Notes under the pieces: generated by a model
Told to the model about the DNA's origin: nothing
The model's input: the letters and a program-made list of their open reading frames with translations, nothing else
Databases searched by the model: none
Translations under genes and position numbers: made by a program
Assembly: GCA_050287105.1 (NCBI GenBank)
Contig: JBNKBG010000104.1
Location: forward strand, 1 to 5,534
Direction: 5' to 3'
Source: JAPHTQ01 sp050287105
Lineage (GTDB): Bacteria; Pseudomonadota; Gammaproteobacteria; Thiohalomonadales; Thiohalomonadaceae
DNA: 5,534 bases
Shown: positions 1 to 5,101 of the stretch, in pieces
How the letters are laid out: each line of letters starts with the position of its first letter
Numbering within the stretch: position 1 is the first letter of the stretch

Positions 1-492
1 AAATCGGGTCTGGAAATCCTCAAACGGCTGCGCTCCCAGGGTTCCGAACTCCCCGTGCTGATCCTCACCGCCCGCGATGCGGTCAGCGACCGGGTCGCCG
101 GACTCGACACCGGTGCCGACGACTATATGCTCAAACCCTTCGACCTGGACGAACTCTCGGCCCGCCTGCGCGCCCTGCTGCGCCGCAGCAGTGGTCGTGC
201 CAGCAGCGAGATCATCCACGGCGATATCATTCTCGACCCGGCGGCACACAGCGTTAGCAAGGGCGGGGAGAAAATCGACATCTCACCACGGGAGTACGCG
301 GTACTGCACCTGCTGCTCAGTAGCGCAGGCAAGGTGATGTCCCGCAGCCGCCTGGAAGAGGGACTCTACTCCTGGGATGGTGAGGTGGAGAGTAACGCTA
401 TCGAAGTCTACGTCCACCACCTGCGCAAGAAACTGGGGGCCGACCTGATCCGCACCATTCGCGGCGTCGGCTACATCATCGATCCCGTATGA
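1..492 (+). CDS. qseB: QseB-like OmpR/PhoB-family response regulator (3' part)
   Basis: This is the DNA-binding transcriptional regulator of a two-component system, activated by phosphotransfer from the kinase encoded next to it. The gene is cut by the window's left edge; frame 1 is open from base 1 and gives 163 residues. The fragment starts just after the expected phospho-acceptor aspartate. It keeps the end of the receiver domain: LTARD with the switch threonine near residue 23, GADDY, and the conserved lysine of KPF at about residue 45. A short linker follows, then a complete winged-helix domain from about residue 70 to 160. That domain includes the recognition-helix region SNAIEVYVHHLRKKL and the closing RTIRGVGYII. 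The YSWDGEVESNA segment is close to what I recall of QseB. The stop codon overlaps the kinase start (ATGA). The family is certain; orthology to QseB rather than another PmrA/TctD-type regulator is inferred. Confidence 0.93.
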   Translation, partial: KSGLEILKRLRSQGSELPVLILTARDAVSDRVAGLDTGADDYMLKPFDLDELSARLRALLRRSSGRASSEIIHGDIILDPAAHSVSKGGEKIDISPREYAVLHLLLSSAGKVMSRSRLEEGLYSWDGEVESNAIEVYVHHLRKKLGADLIRTIRGVGYIIDPV

Positions 493-1871
493 GAAGTTCG
501 CTCCGCCGCCGCCTGCTGATAACCCTGCTGTCGATCACCGCGGTGATCTGGCTGTTCAGCGCCGGCCTGAATTACCGCGACACCCGCCATGAGATCGGCG
601 AACTGTTCGATGCGCAGATGGCGCAGACAGCCCGCACCCTGCTCTCCGTGGCCGGTCACGAACTGGATGAGCTAACCGATACCCGCCGCTTCGTCGGCCA
701 GACCCACATCCACTTCAGCGGCGATACCCGCTTCACCGCGGCAGGCCATGAGTACGAGCACAAAATGGGTTATCAGATGTGGCAGATACCCGAAAACAAA
801 CTGATGATGCGCTCCTTCAATGCCCCCGAAGCACCGCTCAATACTCTGCAAAACGGTTACAGCACCGAAACCATCGATGGTGAAGAGTGGCGCGTCTTCT
901 CCCTGCTCGATCCCGAGACCGGCTTCATGGTCAAGATTGGCGAAGCGTTGTCGATCCGCGGCGAATTGACCGACACGGTCGCCCTGCGCATCGGCCTGCC
1001 CATGCTCTTCCTGCTGCCGCTGATGGCGTTGCTGATCCTGCTGGGGATCAACCGCACCCTGCGACCGCTGCGAAACCTGGCCAGCAATGTCTCCAAACGT
1101 TCACCCAGCAGTCTGGAAGCGGTCGATGACCGTGACGCTCCCTGCGAAATATCTCCATTGGTCGACGCCCTCAACCGCCTCTTCCTGCGCCTCTCTCGCG
1201 CCTTTGAGAGCGAGCGCCGTTTCACTGCCGATGCGGCACATGAACTGCGCACTCCGCTGGCCGCACTGAAGATCCAGGCCCAGGTGGCCAAGCGCAGCAG
1301 CAACAACGAAGAGCGTAACCAGGCGCTGGACAGGCTACTGGAAGGGGTGGAGCGGGCAACCCATCTGGTGGAACAGTTACTGACCATGGCGCGAGTCGAT
1401 CCTGAAGGCAGTACCGCATTACACACGGAGATCCGCCTGGACCGACTCTGTGAAGAGATGCTGGCCAATTATGTGCCCAATGCGGAAGCGAAACAGATCG
1501 AACTGGAACTCGACGTGGATGGGGTCACGGTGTTGTCCGGTCTGAGAGAGAGCCTCGAGATCCTGTTACGCAATCTGCTCGACAACGCCATCCGCTATAC
1601 CCCCAAAGGCGGGCGGGTAAGCGTACGCCTGACCCAGTGCGACGACGGCAGCATCGAACTGCATGTCGGCGACAGCGGTCCAGGGATCCCGCAGAGCGAA
1701 CACACTCAGATCTTCGACCGCTTCTACCGCCTCGCCGGACAGAACACCGAAGGCAGCGGCCTCGGCCTCTCCATCGTCCAGCGCATCGCCGAACTCAACC
1801 AGGCCAAAATCAAACTGGGCACATCGGAACTGGGTGGCCTGGAAGTAACGGTTCATTTTCAGCGGCAATAA
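489..1871 (+). CDS. qseC: QseC-like sensor histidine kinase
   Basis: This inner-membrane sensor kinase of 460 residues, near the usual QseC length, is expected to autophosphorylate and control the preceding regulator. A first membrane segment lies at about residues 9-26, a periplasmic sensor region at 27-162, and a second membrane segment at about 166-187. A HAMP-like linker follows. The H-box RRFTADAAHELRTPLAALK carries the phospho-histidine H251. The ATP-binding domain shows the N-box LLRNLLDNAIRYTP (N362, N366), G1 DSGPGIP from residue 395, an F-box DRFYR, and G2 GSGLGLSIVQRIAEL from residue 422. All catalytic motifs are intact. No convincing ribosome-binding site precedes the ATG, so translation is probably coupled to the regulator through the ATGA overlap. 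The cytoplasmic half and first membrane segment resemble QseC strongly. The periplasmic region is less alike, so the ligand should not be assumed to be that of enterobacterial QseC. Confidence 0.93.
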   Translation: MRSSLRRRLLITLLSITAVIWLFSAGLNYRDTRHEIGELFDAQMAQTARTLLSVAGHELDELTDTRRFVGQTHIHFSGDTRFTAAGHEYEHKMGYQMWQIPENKLMMRSFNAPEAPLNTLQNGYSTETIDGEEWRVFSLLDPETGFMVKIGEALSIRGELTDTVALRIGLPMLFLLPLMALLILLGINRTLRPLRNLASNVSKRSPSSLEAVDDRDAPCEISPLVDALNRLFLRLSRAFESERRFTADAAHELRTPLAALKIQAQVAKRSSNNEERNQALDRLLEGVERATHLVEQLLTMARVDPEGSTALHTEIRLDRLCEEMLANYVPNAEAKQIELELDVDGVTVLSGLRESLEILLRNLLDNAIRYTPKGGRVSVRLTQCDDGSIELHVGDSGPGIPQSEHTQIFDRFYRLAGQNTEGSGLGLSIVQRIAELNQAKIKLGTSELGGLEVTVHFQRQ

Positions 1872-1882
1872 AAATCTTTGCC

Positions 1883-1910
1883 ATGGACGGCCTCCGTAGC
1901 CATCTCTTTT
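1883..1910 (+). terminator. Probable intrinsic terminator of the two-component operon
   Basis: The stem ATGG-ACGG pairs with CCGT-AG-CCAT around a CCT loop, with a two-base bulge (1883-1903). CTCTTTT follows directly. It begins 11 bases after the kinase stop and lies between two convergent genes, where a terminator is expected. On the minus strand the nearest T-run is about eight bases beyond the stem, so two-way action is possible but weaker. The bulge lowers confidence. Confidence 0.55.
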
Positions 1911-2610
1911 AAGGCTTCAACAACGCTTCCAGATGATTCAGGCATTCGCGCGGTGCGAGATCGGCGCAATCCAGTTTTGGTCGGTTACTGAGCCGGGCAC
2001 GGGCGCGCAGCAACACCGGCAGGAATATCCCACCCTGGGCACGAACCCCTTCGATACGTAACGGATAGATCGGACAACCCGCCAGTTGCGCCAGACGCAC
2101 CGCCCCTGGTTTAAGGTGGTGAGGCGGATCAGAATCGAGATGGATCTTGCCGTGGGGAAAGAGCGCAACGACATCGCCATCCTTTAACGCCTTTAACGCC
2201 TCACGAAACGCCTTCTCTGGTCTGCCACGGCGATCCACCGGGATACAACCGACAGCTCGAAACAACCACTCGAAACCGAAACGGTGGTACTGCTCAGTAG
2301 CGATGAGAAAACGCAGTTTGCGTCGACTGGCGGCGAACAGCAGTATCGGATCGAGACCGGAGATGTGGTTGGCCACCAGTATCGCCGGGCCGCTCTCCGG
2401 CAGTTCGATCATGTCGTGATTGAGGCGATGGTAGTGGCGACAGAAGAGACGGTTAAAACCATCGAGCCGGTTCATCCAGCCGTGGCCCCAGTCGATGAGA
2501 GCGGCGCGGCCCGAGGCACGCCAGATCCAAATCACCAGCAACAGCAAAACCCCGGCGAGAATCCAGGGCCAGTAAATCAATAGCGTTTGAATCGAATCGG
2601 CGTCCTGCAT
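1909..2610 (-). CDS. PlsC-like 1-acyl-glycerol-3-phosphate / lysophospholipid acyltransferase
   Basis: This 233-residue membrane-bound acyltransferase probably moves a fatty acyl chain onto a lysophospholipid or lysophosphatidic acid at the inner membrane. One N-terminal membrane segment covers about residues 10-30. The catalytic HX4D motif is present as NHISGLD (H82, D87). Motif II is seen in the GCIPVDRRGRPEKAF stretch from residue 121. Motif IV is GCPIYPLRIEG, residues 178-188. Motif III is unusual: FPHGKIH at 151-157 where most PlsC proteins have FPEGTRS. The start lies 9 bases after the def stop. No good ribosome-binding site is visible there, so translational coupling to def is likely. 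Membership of the acyltransferase family is firm. The exact acceptor is not, and the changed motif III argues against simply calling it the essential PlsC. Confidence 0.85.
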   Translation of the reverse strand: MQDADSIQTLLIYWPWILAGVLLLLVIWIWRASGRAALIDWGHGWMNRLDGFNRLFCRHYHRLNHDMIELPESGPAILVANHISGLDPILLFAASRRKLRFLIATEQYHRFGFEWLFRAVGCIPVDRRGRPEKAFREALKALKDGDVVALFPHGKIHLDSDPPHHLKPGAVRLAQLAGCPIYPLRIEGVRAQGGIFLPVLLRARARLSNRPKLDCADLAPRECLNHLEALLKP

Positions 2611-2619
2611 CCGGCGACG

Positions 2620-3126
2620 TTACTTCTGGTAGACCTTGCGCCGGAACAGGTCGTTGCGACGACTCACCAGGCGATCGAGGAACAGCATGCCGTCGAGGTG
2701 ATCACACTCATGCTGCACCGCCCGCGCCTCATAGCCCTCGCACTCGTATTCGTGTTTTTCGCCATGGCCGTCATAAGCGGTGAATTTGATCCGCTCGGCG
2801 CGAATGACGTTGCCTGTGTAATCGGGTACCGACATGCAGCCCTCGCGGCCCACCTTCATCCCGTCCCACTCGGTGATTTCGGGATTGATCAGCACCATGA
2901 AGCCGTGGTTCGGCACCGGCTTGCGCGTGGCCGAGCAGTCGACCAGGGCGATGCGTTGAAAGCGTCCTACCTGCGGCGCGGCGATACCGACACCACCGGG
3001 ACCGGCGCGCATGGTCTCTTCCAGATCGGCGAGAAAGGCGCGCAATTCGTCGTCGAAGTTTTCTACCGGCAACGACTCCTGTTTCAGCCGCTCGTCCGGG
3101 TAGGTGAGGATATCCAGCAGTGCCAT
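2620..3126 (-). CDS. def: Peptide deformylase
   Basis: This metalloenzyme removes the formyl group from the N-terminal methionine of new proteins as they leave the ribosome. All three signature motifs are present in 168 residues, the normal length. Motif 1 is GVGIAAPQVG (45-54, with Q52). Motif 2 is EGCMSVP (95-101), whose C97 is a metal ligand. Motif 3 is QHECDHLDG (138-146), with H139 and H143 as metal ligands and E140 as the catalytic base. The start is supported by an AGGAG five bases upstream. It follows the gcvR-like gene by 8 bases and precedes the acyltransferase by 9, so the three are probably co-transcribed. It is not beside fmt, the usual partner of the main def copy in gammaproteobacteria. 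A second deformylase elsewhere in the genome is therefore possible but cannot be seen here. Confidence 0.96.
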   Translation of the reverse strand: MALLDILTYPDERLKQESLPVENFDDELRAFLADLEETMRAGPGGVGIAAPQVGRFQRIALVDCSATRKPVPNHGFMVLINPEITEWDGMKVGREGCMSVPDYTGNVIRAERIKFTAYDGHGEKHEYECEGYEARAVQHECDHLDGMLFLDRLVSRRNDLFRRKVYQK

Positions 3127-3131
3127 GCCCG

Positions 3132-3136
3132 CTCCT
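3132..3136 (-). promoter_or_regulatory. Ribosome-binding site of def
   Basis: AGGAG sits five bases upstream of the def ATG and shares bases with the TAG stop of the gcvR-like gene (TAGGAG). Ribosomes finishing the upstream gene would arrive on this site, which points to coupled translation. Confidence 0.8.
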
Positions 3137-3656
3137 ACCCGATTAAGGTATCGATGGTTTCCAGCTTGGCCTCGATCCCCTTCTCCGCCACCACATCCAA
3201 CGCCGATTGCAGTGACTCCACCCCTTCAGCGGCGTGACCTTCGATCTGCATGATGTAGATCGGCTTCGCCTCGGTGCCGGCAACACTGGTCTCCATATCC
3301 AGGATATGCAGCCCAGCCTCGGCCAGGGCGCCGGTGATACGGGCGACGATTCCGGCGCGGTCGGCGCCGTAGACGGTGATGCGCACATCCGGCTCCAGAT
3401 GCTGGTGCAGTTTGGCGTCGATGTGATCCACATGCAGATGCAGGGAGAGCGACTCGGCCACTGGCGCGACCATATCGGTGAGCGCCTTGACGCTACCATC
3501 GAACTCCACCATCAACATGATGGTGAAGGTGCCGCCGAGACGGATCATCGACGCCTCACCCAGATTGCAGCCGCCATCAAACAGTGCCGCGCTGAGGTGG
3601 GCTACGATACCCGGCCGGTCCTTACCGACCACGGTCAACATGTACCAGTGTTTCAT
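3135..3656 (-). CDS. gcvR: GcvR-like double-ACT-domain regulatory protein
   Basis: This 173-residue protein is made almost wholly of two ACT domains. The first begins at about residue 3 and has the ligand-loop motif GKDRPGIV (11-18). The second begins at about residue 90 and has GADRAGIV (97-104). ACT domains bind small ligands, typically amino acids. GcvR of Escherichia coli uses this architecture to restrain the activator GcvA of the glycine-cleavage operon. There is no DNA-binding domain, so any effect on transcription would go through a partner. The ATG at 3656 is chosen because AAGGAA lies five bases before it. A GTG nine codons further upstream is in frame but would put that site inside the coding sequence. 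The reading frame runs to 8 bases before def. GcvR family membership is likely, but control of glycine cleavage is unproven because no gcv gene is in view. Confidence 0.85.
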   Translation of the reverse strand: MKHWYMLTVVGKDRPGIVAHLSAALFDGGCNLGEASMIRLGGTFTIMLMVEFDGSVKALTDMVAPVAESLSLHLHVDHIDAKLHQHLEPDVRITVYGADRAGIVARITGALAEAGLHILDMETSVAGTEAKPIYIMQIEGHAAEGVESLQSALDVVAEKGIEAKLETIDTLIG

Positions 3657-3661
3657 CGTCG

Positions 3662-3667
3662 TTCCTT
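3662..3667 (-). promoter_or_regulatory. Ribosome-binding site that fixes the gcvR-like start
   Basis: AAGGAA lies five bases before the ATG at 3656, inside an AT-rich leader that runs up to the inverted repeat at 3678. It favours this ATG over the upstream in-frame GTG at 3683, which lies within the repeat. Confidence 0.75.
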
Positions 3668-3677
3668 TTAAATTAAT

Positions 3678-3707
3678 ACTCACCGCAAAGACGCAGAGGG
3701 CGCAAAG
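3678..3707 (+). repeat. Left copy of CACCGCAAAG-type inverted repeat
   Basis: The copy starts ACTCACCGCAAAG and contains three spaced CGCAAAG-like units, the middle one changed to CGCAGAG. It matches the reverse complement of 4335-4364 at 27 of 30 positions. It lies in the leader of the gcvR-like gene. I recall similar CACCGCAAAG(G/A)CGCAAAG elements scattered in intergenic DNA of many unrelated bacteria, but I could not search for them. Confidence 0.85.
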
Positions 3708-3727
3708 TAAATCCTCACTAAGTCCAA

Positions 3728-3738
3728 GAACTGTTAAC
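3728..3738 (+). repeat. Inner inverted repeat, left copy
   Basis: GAACTGTTAAC is matched in reverse by GAACTGCTTAAC at 4319-4330, with one extra base. It overlaps the stop codon of the cassette gene. It lies 20 bases inside the outer repeat here but only 4 bases inside it on the right, so the left end seems to have gained or kept extra sequence. Confidence 0.5.
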
Positions 3739-4264
3739 CATCATGCTGTTCAAGGAACGCGTCAATCAACTCAATATTTCGCTGATTACTTCCATAATCA
3801 ACCAATGTCGTTTTGACTTGTGGTCTACTTGAGAACTGCACGGAATGCACTGTTTCAGCGCCTGTCCCGCTGATCTTGAACTCAACAATATCACCCCAAG
3901 ATTTCCACGTCGTTCCAAGCCTGACCTTCAGGGCACCACTATCCCTATCGCTGCGCATCAACGAGAACTTTCTCCCTAAATTCTCAATCGACGCTATACA
4001 CAGATCGAAAACTGAATTCACATCCCCATGAACGTTCCTTATCCTCTGGTGCACAACTCCCTCACTTAACTCACCCATTTTCCTGCGGGATATTTTGTCC
4101 AATCCAGTTAATGTCACCGCCATAAAAAGTCCAAACACTAAACCACTGGCAATTCCGTACAGAACAGCAGCTTTTAATACTCCATATTTATTCGAGAAAT
4201 AGAGTGCCTGAAAAACTCCAAATGGCACTCCAGTACCCAGCAGAAGTTTCACAAATCTCCGCAT
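3734..4264 (-). CDS. Membrane-anchored protein of unknown function (cassette gene)
   Basis: I do not recognise a named family. From the ATG at 4264 the product has 176 residues. Two hydrophobic segments lie at about 5-24 and 29-54, separated by a short SNKYG turn, so this is probably a membrane hairpin. A basic KISRRK stretch follows, and then a soluble domain of about 115 residues, probably cytoplasmic. That domain has two striking stretches: WKSWGDIVEFKI (about 120-131) and SSRPxVKTTLVDYGSNxRNIELI (about 145-167). The ATG at 4264 has GGAG nine bases upstream. In-frame alternatives are an ATG at 4294 and a GTG at 4312, both with weaker leaders. The gene is poorer in G+C than its neighbours and is enclosed by inverted repeats, which suggests transfer. 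No frameshift or missing end is visible. It could be an accessory stress, immunity or envelope protein, but nothing here shows which. Confidence 0.75.
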   Translation of the reverse strand: MRRFVKLLLGTGVPFGVFQALYFSNKYGVLKAAVLYGIASGLVFGLFMAVTLTGLDKISRRKMGELSEGVVHQRIRNVHGDVNSVFDLCIASIENLGRKFSLMRSDRDSGALKVRLGTTWKSWGDIVEFKISGTGAETVHSVQFSSRPQVKTTLVDYGSNQRNIELIDAFLEQHDG

Positions 4265-4318
4265 ACTTTTTATCTCCACGCTCCATATGCCCATACAGTT
4301 ACCATCCAACACAGTCTC

Positions 4319-4330
4319 GTTAAGCAGTTC
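4319..4330 (-). repeat. Inner inverted repeat, right copy
   Basis: Read on the minus strand this is GAACTGCTTAAC, the counterpart of GAACTGTTAAC at 3728-3738. It lies 4 bases inside the right outer repeat and upstream of the cassette gene. The match is short and carries a one-base insertion. Its symmetric position is what makes it credible. Confidence 0.5.
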
Positions 4331-4334
4331 CTGC

Positions 4335-4364
4335 CTTTGCGTCCTTTGCGCCTTTGCGGTGAGT
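4335..4364 (-). repeat. Right copy of CACCGCAAAG-type inverted repeat
   Basis: On the minus strand it reads ACTCACCGCAAAG and then two more CGCAAAG units, so all three units are intact, giving a cleaner array than the left copy. It starts 9 bases after the pgeF stop and precedes the cassette gene, so a transcript running on from pgeF would carry both copies as complementary arms. Confidence 0.85.
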
Positions 4365-4372
4365 CATTTTAT

Positions 4373-5101
4373 TCACTCCAGCCAGATCAAACTGGCCATA
4401 CGTCCTGTCCGTCCATCGCGACGGTAGGAATAGAATCTTTGGCTATCGCTAAAGGTACAGAATCCGCCGCCATAAATCCCGTCAACACCGGTTGCCTGTA
4501 ATCGCCGCCGCGCCAGGGCATAGATATCAGCCAACCAGCGGCCATTCGGCGAGGGTTTGAAGGCGCTCTCCGCGCCACTATCGGCCGCGAGAAAGGCATC
4601 GCGCACCTCGTCGCCCACTTCAAAGGCATCCGGGCCGATAGCCGGTCCCAACCAGGCGAGGATATCGCCCTCAGCGCCCATTTCAGAGATGGCCCTTTCG
4701 AGCACGCCGTTCAAGAGGCCGCGCCACCCCGCATGGGCCGCGGCGACATGACGTCCTGTGCTGTCGCAAAACAGTACCGGCAGACAGTCGGCGGTCATCA
4801 CCGTACAGACCACACCGGGTTGGTCGGTATGGGAGGCGTCCGCTTCGCAACCCGTTGCACAGGCAGCAGCATCGACTGTATCGGTACCGTGCACCTGACT
4901 AAGCCAGCGCGGTTCGGCAGGCAGGTGTAAACCTTCACTTACCCGGCGACGGTTCTCCACCACCGCGGTCGGTTCATCGCCGACATGGTCGCCAAGATTG
5001 AGACTGTCGTAGGGAGGCAGGCTCACACCGCCCACACGAGTGGTGACGGCGGCATGGATGTTAGCGGGAGCAGGCCAGTCAGGACGAATGAACTCAATCA
5101 C
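4373..5101 (-). CDS. pgeF: PgeF/YfiH peptidoglycan-editing factor, purine nucleoside phosphorylase-like (formerly polyphenol oxidase)
   Basis: This cytoplasmic protein belongs to the YfiH/YlmD/FAMIN family. The family was first described as laccase-like and later shown to act on purine nucleosides. In Escherichia coli it prevents wrongly built peptidoglycan precursors with L-serine in place of L-alanine. The expected zinc ligands are present: H71 in SQVHG, C106 in TADCLPV and H123 in AAHAGWRG. Other family marks are the N-terminal TTRVGGVS, LGPAIGPDAFEV and the C-terminal CTFSDSQRFYSYRRDGRTGR ending. The GTG at 5101 is chosen as start. It gives 242 residues, close to the family length; the N-terminus VIEFIRPDWPAP fits, and GGAG lies seven bases upstream. 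The frame stays open further upstream, but only as out-of-frame rluD sequence. It overlaps the rluD end by 8 bases. The rluD-pgeF pair is a known gammaproteobacterial arrangement. Confidence 0.93.
   Translation of the reverse strand: MIEFIRPDWPAPANIHAAVTTRVGGVSLPPYDSLNLGDHVGDEPTAVVENRRRVSEGLHLPAEPRWLSQVHGTDTVDAAACATGCEADASHTDQPGVVCTVMTADCLPVLFCDSTGRHVAAAHAGWRGLLNGVLERAISEMGAEGDILAWLGPAIGPDAFEVGDEVRDAFLAADSGAESAFKPSPNGRWLADIYALARRRLQATGVDGIYGGGFCTFSDSQRFYSYRRDGRTGRMASLIWLE

Larger units (their letters stand above)
3678..4364. mobile_element. Putative repeat-bounded cargo cassette
   Basis: A 687-base block is bounded by two inverted copies of a 30-base repeat. It carries one lower-GC gene and nothing recognisable as a transposase, integrase or resolvase. 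Four 60-base lines inside it (4021-4140, 4141-4260) total 104 G+C of 240, while one line in the neighbouring pgeF gene has 40 of 60. The block begins 9 bases beyond the pgeF stop on one side and ends 21 bases before the gcvR-like ATG on the other. I see no clear target-site duplication outside the repeats. Mobility is inferred from the boundaries and composition only. Confidence 0.5.

Noticed and set aside
857..1468. 203-codon open frame on the minus strand
   Set aside because: It is antisense to the QseC-like kinase, and its low-complexity Ser/Arg-rich translation is typical of a shadow of a GC-rich gene.
2181..2198. Two tandem copies of CCTTTAACG
   Set aside because: They lie in frame within the acyltransferase and encode part of an ALKALKD helix. 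Two short copies are not evidence of a functional repeat.
2587..3237. 216-codon open frame on the plus strand
   Set aside because: It lies antisense to def and the end of the gcvR-like gene, whose motifs are intact on the other strand. Its own translation shows no recognisable domain.
3671..3678. TATTAAT on the minus strand as a -10 box for the gcvR-like gene
   Set aside because: There is no matching -35 at a proper distance, and a start there would fall on the ribosome-binding site.
3657..3683. GTG at 3683 as the gcvR-like start
   Set aside because: It falls inside the inverted repeat, and the AAGGAA site sits correctly before the ATG at 3656.
3813..4031. 72-codon plus-strand frame within the cassette
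   Set aside because: It is antisense to the longer membrane-protein frame, which has a plausible ribosome-binding site and clear membrane segments.
3678..4364. CRISPR array or integron attC cassette
   Set aside because: There are only two repeat copies, inverted and 627 bases apart, without spacers. I see no attC-type R and L boxes or an integrase.
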